From Gymnopus androsaceus JB14 (taxonomy: Eukaryota > Basidiomycota > Agaricomycetes > Agaricales > Omphalotaceae): a DNA stretch of 64,000 bases. This document shows, in pieces, positions 35,783-47,490 of the stretch (within the stretch, counting starts at the first letter, position 1; every line of letters begins with the position of its first letter). The notes below the pieces were generated by a model that had not been told where the DNA came from, ran no database searches, and worked only from the letters and a program-made list of their open reading frames with translations. The DNA lies in NCBI GenBank assembly GCA_009733575.1, contig ML769383.1, positions 248,001-312,000 on the forward strand, read 5' to 3'. The position numbers and the translations under genes are program-made.

Positions 35783-38123
35783 TTATCGGCCTTGCTTTTT
35801 GGGCTTGGGCTTGGGCTTGGATTTCTTCCGACCAACCTCTTTCCCGGCGACGCTCGCACTATCAGCACTACCACTCCTACCAATCGCGAGACCATTCTCT
35901 TTGTTACCAGGGATTACGCTGGAAGGGTTAGACGCCACCTCAACGTTGCTTCTCGGCTTATGCGACCTTTCACGACTCTCTCGAGTAAATCCACCACGGA
36001 AGGAAGATCTGGTGCCTCTAGCATGGGGACCAGTACTGGAAGAGTCGGTCGAGTTGATTCTAGGCCCCAATTGGACATATTCCCTTACTTCCAGATTACC
36101 AGCGGTGAAGGGCTCACCGCCGGAATTGGACGAGTGAGAGCGATGACTTTTGCCTGCGTGGGTATGATTAGGGACTGTCTGGAAGGCGACCTGCAGTCTG
36201 GGCGAAATATGGCTTGTAGTGCTGTGCATCAGCACTTCCACCGAAAGGAAGACGCTCCATACGAGGCGACGGAGGCAGACGCTCCGAGTTTAAGCTGGGC
36301 TCCTCGGGTACTGCAGACAGTCTGCGCTGCAGAAGACGAGCGAACGGTACGGAACGAGGCTGAGTACCAGACCGGCCTCCTGCACGAGATGTGACGGAAG
36401 AGTTGGGCGATGGAGGCGTCATGTTCATAGCACCAGATCGCTTGGTGGGAAGCGGAGGCAAAGGCGTATTCGGTGGGGGTCCAGGGGGTCCAGGGTGATA
36501 CAGATCGTGATTCAAGATGGGACTTGCGGGAGCGAATTTAGGAGCGGAGAAGGGCCTATCATAACTGGATGGCAGATACGCAGAAGTGCGATCCAAGTTC
36601 ATCGCACGAGCGAGTTCAGAGATCTGCCTCAAATCAGAGGGACTGAGGTTCTGTTGTCCGATCCGTTCGTAAATGAAGCGGCGAAGCTCGTCAGCAGCAT
36701 CCTCGCTATTCCAAACATCTGGGAGCGTATCGGTAGAAGGAAGGTTCGGCGTAGGAAGATACGGAGACCAATTGGAGGAAGTTGAACAGGGCGACGCCAA
36801 CTGAGGAGTTTTGCCTTCCTGCTGTGTACGATATTCATAGGCCAAATCGATAGCAGGCATTTGGGGCTTGGGAATGATGTAGTGGGATCGTACAGGCGGA
36901 TCGATACTGACGCGAGGTTGATGGGAAAGCCGTGCGCTGGGAACAAACTCTGGTGCAGAAGCTTTCAAATGAGGATAACCCTCGGGAGTGTCGGGAACCT
37001 TTGAGCTAGGAAGTTGACGTGCGTTCCAAACATGGTTGGAATTGACAGGACGGCTGATGTTACTGGAAAGCTGTTGAAGACGGCGATGATCGATGCTAGG
37101 AGAAATGTAGAGACTATCGTCCGAGAGAGGTTTCCCAAAGATATTCGGCTGTTCGTTGAGTTCCAGAGGAGCATTGCTCAAAGAGCGGAAACGAGTAGGA
37201 AGCTCTGGTTGAGCAAGGAATTCAGGTTTGTGGACTTGGAGAGGTTGGCCAAACTGGGGGTAAGCCCTAGGTTCGGCACTGCGCTCGCGATTAGGAGGAA
37301 CAACGTCGTTTCCAAGGCCCCATATCGTGCGGGTCATGTCTTCTCCTTCAATGATAGTACCCTCCGCGCCTCTGAAAGATGATGAGCGATGATGTATTAT
37401 GACAAGACAAAGACTTACGAAGGGCACCGAGCGTATGGCAGAGACAACGGACCGTGCAAGGCAGGAATAGGTCTAGGAGGAGAGCTCGCCCAAGTGATCC
37501 AAGCTAAACGAGATCATATTAGTAAGGAATTTTGGACGATTTTATCGATGCTCACCGTCATCGTCGTCGTCGTTCACGGACTTGAGCTTGGACGCCTTTT
37601 GTCGAAGAAAAGAGCTTGGAACTTGCATATTGTTCCCGATGATCATGACGGATTCTGGCGAAGATGGAGGAGAGGGTGTTTGTGGATATACTAAGGAACG
37701 ACGAGCACGAGAGCGCCTAGCGGAAAGATTGCCAACGTCGGAGGAGATTTGGCTTTGTGAGGTATCAATAGAGCTTTCAAAGCACTCTGAAGACAAACTG
37801 TTGTCGGCCGACGTGAGCGAGACTTTGACTTGCTCCGACATGGAAACGACACGGTCCCGGACAGTCTCAGCGTTGATTCTAGAAGGAGGCGAAGTTTCTG
37901 GAAGAGATACAATGCGTTTGGCTGGAAGATTCAGTTCTGAAGGTTTCTGATAGGCAAGCTGAGATAGTTTGTGTTCCCGTTTAGCTACGGTGAGCGATGA
38001 AAGTTGGTTGTATGCGTCATCGGCGACCAGAAGAGGCTCGTGTAAGTTTAGAGCTTTGGCATCGTCTGAGCGAGAGAGATGACGAGGAGGTTCAGTCTGA
38101 ACAGCGCGTTCGATATACTCCAT
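35783..38123 (-). CDS. Conserved fungal protein of unknown function, largely disordered
   Basis: I do not recognise a named family. The predicted protein starts MEYIERAVQTEPPRHLSRS and is rich in Ser and Pro throughout. Three introns fit: near 37500-37555 after a run of Asp, near 37380-37420 joining ARCPS to GAEGTIIEGED, and 36158-36196 joining the QTAG and KSHRSHSS parts. The segment LPYARCPSGAEGTI followed by TRTIWGL looks conserved. One short helical block, EDAADELRRFIYERIGQQNL then LRQISELARAMNLD, could be a folded domain. The tail is basic and proline-lysine-rich (GRKKSKPKPKPKKQGR), perhaps a nuclear signal or nucleic-acid contact. Such composition suggests a scaffold or RNA-related protein, but that is a guess. 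Confidence 0.7.
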
Positions 38124-38218
38124 GGTGGAGGTACGGAAGAGAAAGGAGGACACGGAGTTTGAAAAATGAGTCACGTTTTATTTAACGCGACGCGTCAAGG
38201 CGCCTATCATACAAACAC

Positions 38219-39546
38219 TTATTTTTTAGTAAAAAACGTAGATAATTTTGACATTCCATTGATATTGGCCTTCTTTAATTTCTCTACCCCTTGCGATGCT
38301 TTTGGCGCCTTGCGTTTATCGACTTTGTCCGTTGAAGCCGTTTTGGCAACAGCTTTTCCGCGCGATTTAGTGCTTGTGGAAGCTGCCTGCGCCTCAAGTC
38401 TCTTTTCGTCTTCAAGCTTGGTCATGTACGCGTCAAGCTCGGAAAGACTGTGATACATGTTAGACTTGGAAATAGAGCCAAAATTACATTGACGTACTTG
38501 TATGAAGCGATAAGCATGGTGCGTAGATCTGAAGGTAGATACTGCGCAACCAGGTCACAAGCAACCTTGACACGACCATCTGGATAGAGGAACTGAGATA
38601 AATGGATGTGGACTGAGCGGAAAACTTACCTTCAAGCAACTTTTCGTTTCCATCCTCCATCAGACCGTCCTTGGCCAAACTGCGTACGAGAATCCTCGAA
38701 CTATCAATCACCCCCGACTTGATCAAGTTCTGCACTTTGACTCGTAGATACTCGACGAGTTTAGTAGGAGAAAACCGATACACGGCGATATCCGGCGGAA
38801 GCTCTGTAGAGAACAATTAATTGTCAACGAAGAAAACGACAACTTGGTTAAGAACCTTGCACATCACATATTCGCGGTAATGCATCTTTGCAGCAGTCGA
38901 GAGATGTAAATGTTGCAACGTCGGTTGATAGAATCAGTTCAGAAGGATCCTTGCTTGATTTTTGTTCCAACTTGGACGCTGCTTCTTCAAAGATATCGTC
39001 GGATGTTCGGAACTGTCCTAACGATCCGTCCTTCTAGACAAGAAGTGAACATCCCGAAAGCTCAGCACTAGCAATTAATCTCTTACCGGTGAAAATGCTC
39101 GTAGGATTGGGATAAGAAGGAAAGCAGGATCAACGGGCAAGATCATTAGCAACTTGCCATCTAGGTCAAGAGTTATTATAGGTAAACAAAGAGATAATAC
39201 ACGACTGACCAGAGACAACTTCATTTTCTATAAACCATGACCGCGGATTCACAGGTTCGACGGCCTGGAGTTCTGCAATTGTGCTCCCAGACTCGGTTTG
39301 GTGGGGAAGAAACAAAGAAGGAAGGCCTAAATGATTCGTCAGTGAATTTCTATGCAAATTTTGCATGCAGCTCACCAGTTCTGGGATGTGGAAGACGAAT
39401 AAACGATCCATTCTTGACGCGTTGACTGGCGTTATCTTCTAGTTCAGCGTGTGTGGTGTGGATAATGTCTTTTAAAACACGGTCAGCCTGGTTCCGTACA
39501 TATTAAAATCAGTACCATTTGGAAGCACACCAATCTGAACGGTCAT
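38219..39546 (-). CDS. RNH202: Ribonuclease H2 subunit B
   Basis: Non-catalytic subunit of RNase H2, which removes ribonucleotides from DNA. Visible family features are FIRLPHPRTGLPSLFLPHQT, PRSWFIENEVVSDGKLLMI and LPVDPAFLLIPILRAFSP, matching the triple-barrel core of human RNASEH2B. They are followed by the helical part DVATFTSLDCCKDALPRICD and FSPTKLVEYLRVKVQNL. The C-terminus is Lys/Ala-rich and ends with GMSKLSTFFTKK, a PIP-box-like motif as in the human protein. About eight short introns. The first exon border is uncertain: a 44-nt intron joining MTVQIG to ADRVLKDII keeps frame. The start is 73 bp from the divergent SNAPC3 start. Confidence 0.87.
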
Positions 39547-39619
39547 TGTGGCAATTTGTAGAAGAGGAACGCGTCCAAGAACAGAACGCGTGGACACGTG
39601 CCTTGGCTCTTTCTCCGCC

Positions 39620-41060
39620 ATGAATCAGCGGTTGGAATACGCGCTGACCTCTGAATTTGGACCTCCTTCTGAACCTATTGACCTGAAAAAGTTTGCTCAA
39701 GACGCTGCGCTACTCTCTCATTCTGTTTCTGTTCCCCAAGGAGACCAAGCTACCATCGCAGATGAATGCAGGTGCGATTTTTACACTCTCGGCTTCTATA
39801 CATACTAACAGCTGTTCTTTTCAGTGTCAAAGACATTCATGCCTCATTAACGGACGTTTGGACGAGTCCGCTGCTCTCAGCTTACCTCCACAAGAATCAC
39901 GACCAATCTATTGCCTCTTTCCATGGAATCAAGTCTTCAAGGCTTGCAAAAACACGGAGAAAAGCAGCTGTCGCTGCTGAGGAGCCAGATAATGAAGAAC
40001 TGCAAGTCGTAAAACAGCTTCAAGCAAAACTTGACGTGATACCTTTGTCCTCTTGGAAGTGAGCCGTCCTGTCTTCTCCATCCTGTATAGATCTAACTGG
40101 CAGAAAAGGTTAATGCCTGATACTGCGCTCTTTACGAGGCCGCCTCGGAACGCAGATTACAATACGCTGACAGCCATAGTAGGGCCCTTTTCCGTCAAAG
40201 GTTTGTCTGTACTAATACATTCTGTATAGAAAACCTCCGATACTGACATGGATTCTCCATTGGACGAAAATGACTCTCAGATCCTCATTACGATTAGTAC
40301 ACATTACAAAGTACATTGGCGGACGACCGTACTCAGCAAGAGCTCGCAACATGTATTGACAGCGTCACAGACTCTTGGAGACCTGTTTGAAGTTATGCCC
40401 TGCGTGTCGAATGAGCTGCCGGATGAAATCATGAAGGACAACGAACTTTCGGGATACAAGGAAGCGGATAGGATGAGCGGTAGCAATGGATCTGTCATTG
40501 TCATAAACGACCTTGCTTACGGAGATGGTTTGAACGAGGAAGATTATGCCGAGTGTGTATACCGCTTCCATTTAGCGTTTCTCTCTGCTCATATGTTTCA
40601 TCCTCAGTAAATTAGTGCAGCATTTGAAGATGACAAACTCCACAACGCAGATCAAAAAAGCCAAAACTACGATGCACGACACCCCGTTTTCGTCTCTACA
40701 ACTACAGATCAATGCACCTTATTGGCTTTTACATCAGGGAAACTGCGAGCATTTCATTGTGATTGACCAAATCAAGTACTGAAACTTTCATGTCGTCGAC
40801 AGGCTAATTAATGGAATACCAGGCTGAAGCACTCTACGGATCCAGCTACTGGATATCCTCTCACTATCTACCAGACACCGGTGTCGTTGGACAATTGTCA
40901 AGCTTGCACCAAAACACCGGCAGCGTGGTCTATTGTTGGGGATGTGAGGCTCGAAACGAGTCCCTGCTTACTATGTTCTTCGTGCTGGGAATGTATGGGT
41001 GATGCAGATGAGGAGGAGGATGTACTTGTAGTTCCTTTACCGAAATATCGATTATGGTAG
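39620..41060 (+). CDS. SNAPC3: snRNA-activating protein complex subunit 3 (SNAP50-like)
   Basis: Subunit of the complex that binds proximal sequence elements of snRNA promoters. The N-terminus starts MNQRLEYALTSEFGPPSEP. The conserved region starts at ILITISTHYKVHWRTTVLSK followed by SSQHVLTASQTLGDLFEVM. Then INAPYWLLHQGNCEHFIVI and the cysteine-rich C-terminal zinc region follow: NCQACTKTPAAWSIVGD and SPCLLCSSCWECMG. About six short introns. The intron between GPF and ILITIS lacks a strong donor in the right phase, so that junction is uncertain. The stop (41058-41060) is only 43 bp before the COG7 start codon on the same strand. Confidence 0.83.
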
Positions 41061-41103
41061 TGTAGTGTCACTGTCACGCGCGCGCGCATGCTTTGCAACT
41101 TTC

Positions 41104-43721
41104 ATGTCACTTCCCGCTACTGCCGAGGCTCTTGACTCTCTAGAAGAATATGACGACCCCATATCCTGGATAAACGACACGTTGCATTCATCTGGCGAAG
41201 AACAGAGCATCGAAAACCTTACCGAACTCGACCAGCAAATCACGCAGCTCATTGCTTCGTTGGACATTGCCTGCGAAGATACTTCCTCCCAACTCGAAAG
41301 GACGATTGACGATGTTTCTCGCGGAATTCCTCGTCTTACCTATGATCTTCACTTCATAAAAGACAGCGCAGTGTCTCTTTCGAGTTCGTTGGCTGTCGTA
41401 CATTCCCGCTCGCGAGCAGTCGTTCCCGATGCTACTGCCTCTGCTCTGGAGCAGTTGAAGCGTCTCGATACGATGAAAGGTCATATGGAGGCTGCGAGAG
41501 AAGTACTCAGAGAAGCAGAAAGTTGGAGTACACTGGAATTGGAGGTCACATCCTTGCTAACGGAACGCAGCTATGCCAAAGCAGCATCCAGGCTTTCCGA
41601 AGCTAACAAAAGTATGGTTGTATTCCAGAATACTCCGGAATATGATCCCAGGCGGACACTGCTCGTAAATTTACAGAATCAGCTCGAAGCTTCCCTCAGT
41701 TCCGCCTTGGTTGCTGCTATTAACGAGCAAAACCTGGAAACGTGTCGGGAATACTTCTTCATATTTTCCAACATTCAGAGGGAATCGGAATTCCGAAACT
41801 ATTACAATGGCTCTCGTAGAGCCTCGCTGACTTCCATGTGGCATGAAGCAGACCTTTCGGATACTGCGCCTGAAGGGATTATTTCTTCAGGTCCGACGTT
41901 CACCGAATTCCTTCCGAAATTCTATGCCAGTATGCTCGCTCTTTTGAACCAGGAACGAAACTCCATCCCTGCCATCTTCCCCGACCCCGCTCACACCCTC
42001 TCTGCCTTCATTTCGTCGATCCTTTCCGCTCTTCAGCCCACATTTTCTCAGCGACTAGCCTCCCTGTCCTCTCATTACGGCGATCTGGCTCTGAAAGAGC
42101 TCATTTCTGCTTTCCGTGTTACAGAAGAGTTCGCTGTTGGCGTCGCGAAACTAATGGAGAAGATTCAGTATTCTGCCGTCCCTCCTGTTCCTCTAGACAA
42201 CCCGAATTCGTCTGATAAACCTGCTCCCCAGATGCACAGTCGAAAACGGTCTATGAGAATGTCAGTGTCATTCCGCTCTGGAGCCAACAGATCGACTTCT
42301 GGTGGACAGAAGATACCCATTCTGGCGGATGGCTTGGACTGGGACCAGGAGCTTTTTCACCCATTTTTAGAGTTCCAGGCAGACTACGGTCCCTTGAGCG
42401 ACGGTTTCTCGATCATGCCTTGCGAGAAATTGTTTCGAATGACACTCGCCAAAAAGCTTCGGGCTCGGACCAAGCCCGTCTCTTCAGAGAACGAGCAGTC
42501 GACATATTCGGTGCTGCTGAAGAAAGCCTGTCGCGGTATACTACATTCACTCACGGCTACGGCTCAGTTGCATTGCTTCAGGCATTGGATGGGTTTTTAA
42601 AATCTTTTGTCGACATGTGGACCGCCGATGTAAGCTTTGCTTCTTCAGTGCCACATTCAACATTCCAGGATGTTACATCGGAGGATCTATCAGATCTGGA
42701 CTACACCTCTCAAGACTGGCTGCACATCCAAACCATGTTGCATCTATTGGGTTCCGCTCGCAGCGTCTACGAGCGAATGACTTCGTTTGAAGTCAAATTA
42801 CGCTCAAACTTGGCTCAGACGGCGAACAAGTTTCGTCTCCATCGCGGGGATCCCACCAGTTTTCCAATCGCCAGCTCTAAAGGGGCTGCACAGATTTTAG
42901 AGCAGTCGTCGTTGAACTCTGCAGAGCTACATGCGCTACTGGATAGAGTCGATGTAGATCCTTCGACTAGCAGAGACAACTTTTTACGCCATCAGGGTTC
43001 CACCTCTAGCCTTGGCGAACCATTACTGACGGATGCACGTTCAGCAATGTCCGACTTTGCAAAGGCATGTCAGACCGCGCTACAAGGCACAATATTATCT
43101 CCACTTCGTCAGCATCTTGCCTCATATGCATCCTCTTCTATATGGACAACCGCGACAGAAGAGTCTCGGAACACAACTTTCAATGATCTGCAAGTCCCTA
43201 CCTTCTCGCTGTCACCTAGTGATATTATCCAGAGAGTAGCGGAAGGGCTTTTGAACCTACCTCGTCTTTTTGACCATGCCGACGACGACGCGCTTTCATT
43301 CTCCCTGCAGACTTTACCTTACGCCGATCCCGAACTCTTGAAAGCTGCACCAGAAGCATCTGTTCCTGATGTACCGCCGACTCATTCTCGCCGCCATTCC
43401 ATAGCTAAAGCAACCACACTAGACCCGGAAACCGTGTCTACAGCTTGGCTATCGTCGTTGGGACAGTCGCTTTTGGTACACCTAACTACTGAAGTCCTGC
43501 CTCGCATCAACAAATTGAATGCCGGAGGAGCAGCGCAGCTGGCTTCCGACCTGGGTTATCTTTCTAATGTGATCAATGTGATCAATGTGGGATCTGAGGA
43601 ACTAGAACAGTGGAAGGAGTATGTTGAGCTGAACGATGATGATGGGAAAGCAAAGATGAATGCGAATGGAGCTGAAGATCGTGTTTTGAATTTGGTTGCT
43701 CGAATGCGGGGTTGGCGATGA
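41104..43721 (+). CDS. COG7: Conserved oligomeric Golgi complex subunit 7
   Basis: Subunit of the COG tether needed for retrograde traffic within the Golgi. The frame is long and, unusually for this window, free of introns. It starts SLPATAEALDSLEEYDDPIS, then coiled-coil-type helices (NLTELDQQITQLIASLDIAC, DLHFIKDSAVSLSSSLAVV). The second half shows DIFGAAEESLSRYTTFTHGY, GSVALLQALDGFLKSFVDMW and STAWLSSLGQSLLVHLTTEV. A single missing base near 42396 splits the gene into two overlapping frames: the family sequence DYG-PLE-RRFLDHALREIVSND is only read if one G is added. An upstream in-frame ATG at 41065 overlaps a CG-alternating tract and was not preferred. Confidence 0.92.
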
Positions 43722-43874
43722 GCATCATGTTATATATATGTAGCAAAATATAATGGAATAATACACACTCTATCTAAATACAGAAATACTTGAACTGACT
43801 CAAAGGCGAACTTGAACTCGGAGTTGTAAGTTGTGGCTGTGCCAATTGCTGCTTTCCTTCTTACTCTCGCTATC

Positions 43875-45798
43875 ATGGCCTCATCGTCCGGTAAGTGCAG
43901 CTTTTAGGCTAAACTGACCACTATTGACGTTTGCCAGCGGTTGGAAAGCTTTCACGAGAGGAATTCCGGCGTCAGAAAGATCTCGACGCTGCTCGAAAGC
44001 CGGTACTGCACCTGCAGCTTTGGATGAAGAAGGGAAACCTATCAATCCTCATATCCCTCGTAAGTACTATTCCAATTCTACTAATAATCGCTACTAACAT
44101 ATACTTCAATTTAGAGTATATATCGCAGGCCCCATGGTATTTGGACACCGGTGCTCCGTCACTCAGTCATCAACGGCGTGACGATGATGAACGCGCTCCA
44201 CCCAGCCTCGATAGCTGGTATGACAGAGGAGCTACCGCGGGTCCTGCAGCAAAGAAGTATCGCAAAGGTGCCTGTGAAAACTGTGGTGCAATGACACACA
44301 AAAAGCGGGATTGTCTAGAGCGACCTCGGAAAAAGGGTGCTAAATTTACAAACAAGGATATCAAAGCCGATGAAGTTATACAAGACTTGGAGCTCGGGTA
44401 CGATGCGAAGAGAGACCGATGGAATGGGTATGATCCCGCAGAGCACAAGAGGATTTATGAGGAATATGCAGCAGTAGAGGCAGCGAGACAAAAGTTGCGG
44501 GAGGAAGAGATTGATAACCAGACGACCACGGATATGGCGACAGCGAGGAAGATGGCCAAGGCAGGGAAAGCAGAGAAGAAAGATGACGCTGATTTCGGGT
44601 CGAGTGACGAAGAGGATGCTGACGAGGACAAGTACGCTGACGCCGCAGACGCAGTCGGTCAAAAACTCGATGCAAAGACTCGAATAACAGTCGAAACCTT
44701 CGTATTCGTGAAGACACCGCCAAGTACCTCGTAAATCTGGATCCCGAAAGTGCCTACTACGATCCGAAAACCCGTTCTATGCGTGACGCTCCAGTTAAAA
44801 ATGTCCCCGCAGAAGACGTACGTGCTTAATATGCTATCTTTCCTTTGACTGACACCTCCTTCAGGCTAAATTCGCTGGTGAAAACTTCTTCCGTTACAGT
44901 GGAGAAGCTCCTGCGGTGCAGCAGCTACAACTTTTCGCATGGCAAGCAGCTGCGCGTGGAAACGATGTGCATCTCAACGCTAACCCTACTCAGGGAGAGC
45001 TCCTCCATCAGGAATTCAAGGAGAAGCGCCAAGAGCTCAAAGAAAATTCGAAAAGCAGTATATTGGCCAAGTACGGAGGAGAAGAATATCTGCAGGCCGC
45101 ACCGAAAGAGCTCCTGCAAGGTCAGACGGAAGATTATGTGGAGTATTCGAGATCAGGACAGGTCATTAAAGGTCGCGAGCGCGCGAAAGCGAGGTCGAAA
45201 TACCCAGAGGATGGTAAGTGTGATATCGTCGCCGTGTTAGTTATCTTTTCTCAAATCCTGTAGTTCTTGTCAACAACCACACTGGTGTATGGGGCTCCTG
45301 GTATGACGCGTCAACCGGGACTTGGGGCTATAGCTGCTGCCATTCCATTATCCACATCTCGTATTGCTCTGGTGAAGCAGGCATTGCTGCCACTGAGGCT
45401 TCAAGTGCGCAGAACCTGCTGGCTGCTACTTCTGAGCCCGTCACCTCGACACAAGAAATCTCTACGAAACCCGATCCCGTTGAAGGAAGAGCTGATCAAA
45501 ACTATTCAAAGAAGCGAGTGGGAGAGGGCGATCTGATATTGGATAAGGAACGTCTGGCGCACGCTCTCAGGGAGGAGAAGAAGCGCGCGCGAGGCGACGA
45601 TGAAAATGTCAGAGCTGGGAAGAAACAGAAAGGTGTTAGTGGCAGTTCACATGAAGTTACAGAGGAAGAACTGGGTACGTCTCTAGCATTCTATCTCTAT
45701 ATTAATGTGGACTAACTTGTTTCTTTTCAGAGGCATACAGGATGCGAAAACAGATGACAGATGATCCAATGGCGAACTATGTCGATACCGATGATTAG
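43875..45798 (+). CDS. SLU7: Pre-mRNA-splicing factor SLU7
   Basis: Second-step splicing factor that helps select the 3' splice site. The first exon is five codons (MASSS), then [20 protein letters not shown]. The core has [17 protein letters not shown] and the CCHC zinc knuckle [14 protein letters not shown]. Further on come [50 protein letters not shown] and [20 protein letters not shown]. Two single-base losses interrupt it. Near 43999 the reading should be [15 protein letters not shown], and near 44692 it should be [18 protein letters not shown]. The remaining five or so introns are normal. The C-terminus ends [12 protein letters not shown]. Confidence 0.95.
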
Positions 45799-45945
45799 CT
45801 TGCTTTGTACTGTCGAGCATCTACCTTTTTATACCGATATGTACGGTTCTGTGAACTTGTATAAGAGGGCAACTTGGATTTTTGCGTCATCTTCCAACTC
45901 TTCTAGCTCCGATTTTGAGACAAGGTCCCTTTGAAATGAACCACC

Positions 45946-46335
45946 ATGTCTATTGCTCAGCCATTCACCATCGACATTTCCTCTAAACTGCTCGACTGGA
46001 TCAGGGAAATGAGTCGAAACATGCCACCTGGTTCCTGATGTTATACGCCCTGCTAACGAAGACTCATGGGTAGATGGAGTGCCTACCTCGGAAATGGACC
46101 GGCTTGTAACCTACTTGAAGGAAGAATTTGACTGGAGAAGCGTGGAACGCAGATTGAATGAAACCTTCCAAATGTTTATTATTGATCTGAGGAAGCTGGC
46201 GAACTTGATCCATCTCCATTTTGTCCATCATCGTAGCAAAAGGGCAGGTGCAATGCTCTTCTTATCCAAGATGTGTACGAGTTTGTTGGTCAAATACAGG
46301 GTGAACGTCGAGAGAAGCCCTGATCAGCAGCAGTA
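45946..46335 (+). pseudogene. Truncated epoxide hydrolase N-terminal domain
   Basis: The start context CCACCATG leads into MSIAQPFTIDISSKLLDWIR, the opening of the epoxide hydrolase N-terminal domain. A frame change near 46035 is then needed to continue VIRPANEDSWVDGVPTSEMD and EEFDWRSVERRLNETFQMF, ending in the HFVHHRSKRAGA motif that precedes the hydrolase core. After that the sequence loses similarity and stops at 46335. The whole alpha/beta-hydrolase catalytic domain is missing, and the next gene starts about 110 bp later. I read this as a relic. Confidence 0.75.
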
Positions 46336-46447
46336 ATTGAGTTGGAATGTTGGAATGTTTATTTACGTCCCCACGTGTACTACTTGGTCCGCTGCCTCAT
46401 TGCATTTTTTGTCTTCAATCCCTCATGTTCTCTCTCCGGAGCTGGCA

Positions 46448-47490
46448 ATGACTATACCTGCTGCGCCAGCTCTACTCATCGGTTTAAGCGCACGCCTTCT
46501 ATTGGACTTTATTTCTCGTTCAGAGGAGCAAACCATGCGGGACTTTCTTATGGCAGGCCTTTGGCAAGGTGTACTTTGGTGCACCGTCAAGAAACACGAT
46601 CTTTCCATCCCAGTTGCCCTTGGGATCCTTGTCAAACTCTTCGTTGACTATACCCTCATGTCCGACTCGCTCAAATTTGCTACGACCCTTGTCGGTATTG
46701 CGCTGGGCGCAATAGGCACCGATTTTCTGGCTAGTGTTGTCGATTCCAAGCCAACATCGGACAAGGATAAGCGCAAAAAGAGCCATTCGACAAAAGACAC
46801 ACAGGCTCGAACTCGTTCCAGTCGACATGCAGAGAAAACCCCATCCACATCCAAAACTCGTTCTCGTCGAACAACTTCCGATATCACTTCCGTGGACTCT
46901 GAATCAGAGTTGATTGGTCCACGTACATCCATGTCACCTCTCGACCGTGAGGTTGCTGCTCTACGTGCTCGCGCCTCGTTGGCGGACAGTGAGCGCCGCC
47001 GGTTCAAGGAAGAAAGGAAATGGGCAAAAGCACAGGGTAATATCACTCTCGCCGCCCAGCTGCGCTGGCAGGTGAAGCGGTATTCTGCGCTTATGAAAAG
47101 CTTTCACAGAGAAGCGGATACGAAGCTATTGGAAGGTGTGTGATTAACATGATGAATGTCGTGTGCCAGTACTACATCCTTCATCTTGTAGGAAATTCAC
47201 GAACTCGCCTGCAAACCATAGACGAACACCAACCCGTCGCCTCTACCTCGTATGAACGTTCGAAACGAGGTGTGTGATTGACATGGTCAATGTCGTATGC
47301 CAGTACTAATGTTCTTTATCTTACAGGAAACTCGCGTTCTCGCTCACACGCCATAGACGAACACCAACCCGTCGCCTCTACCTCATATGAACGTTCGAAA
47401 CGTCGTGAACATAAATCTGAGCATCCTATCGTGCATGTCGACATTGAGCCTTCACAGGTCAAATCTGCCATCCGCGTCAATGTACGATAA
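46448..47490 (+). CDS. Small multi-pass membrane protein with charged tail, unknown function
   Basis: Predicted 309-residue protein in three exons (46448-47135, 47192-47269, 47327-47490) that join in frame. The N-terminal part has hydrophobic segments IPAAPALLIGLSARLLLDFI, LSIPVALGILVKLFV and FATTLVGIALGAIGTDFLAS, likely membrane-spanning. A basic Ser/Thr-rich stretch and a predicted coiled coil (REVAALRARASLADSERRRF) follow. Exons 2 and 3 begin with near-identical 26-codon sequences (IDEHQPVASTSYERSKR), produced by tandem duplication of one intron plus exon. I do not recognise a family. An in-frame ATG at 46337 exists upstream. Extra exons beyond 47490 are possible but not required. Confidence 0.65.
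47136..47403 (+). repeat. Tandem duplication of an intron-plus-exon unit (~134 bp x 2)
   Basis: Unit 1 (47136-47269) and unit 2 (47270-47403) each start with an intron beginning GTGTGTGATT and continue into an exon sharing GACGAACACCAACCCGTCGC. The introns have diverged more than the exons. Each unit adds 26 codons in frame. Confidence 0.88.
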
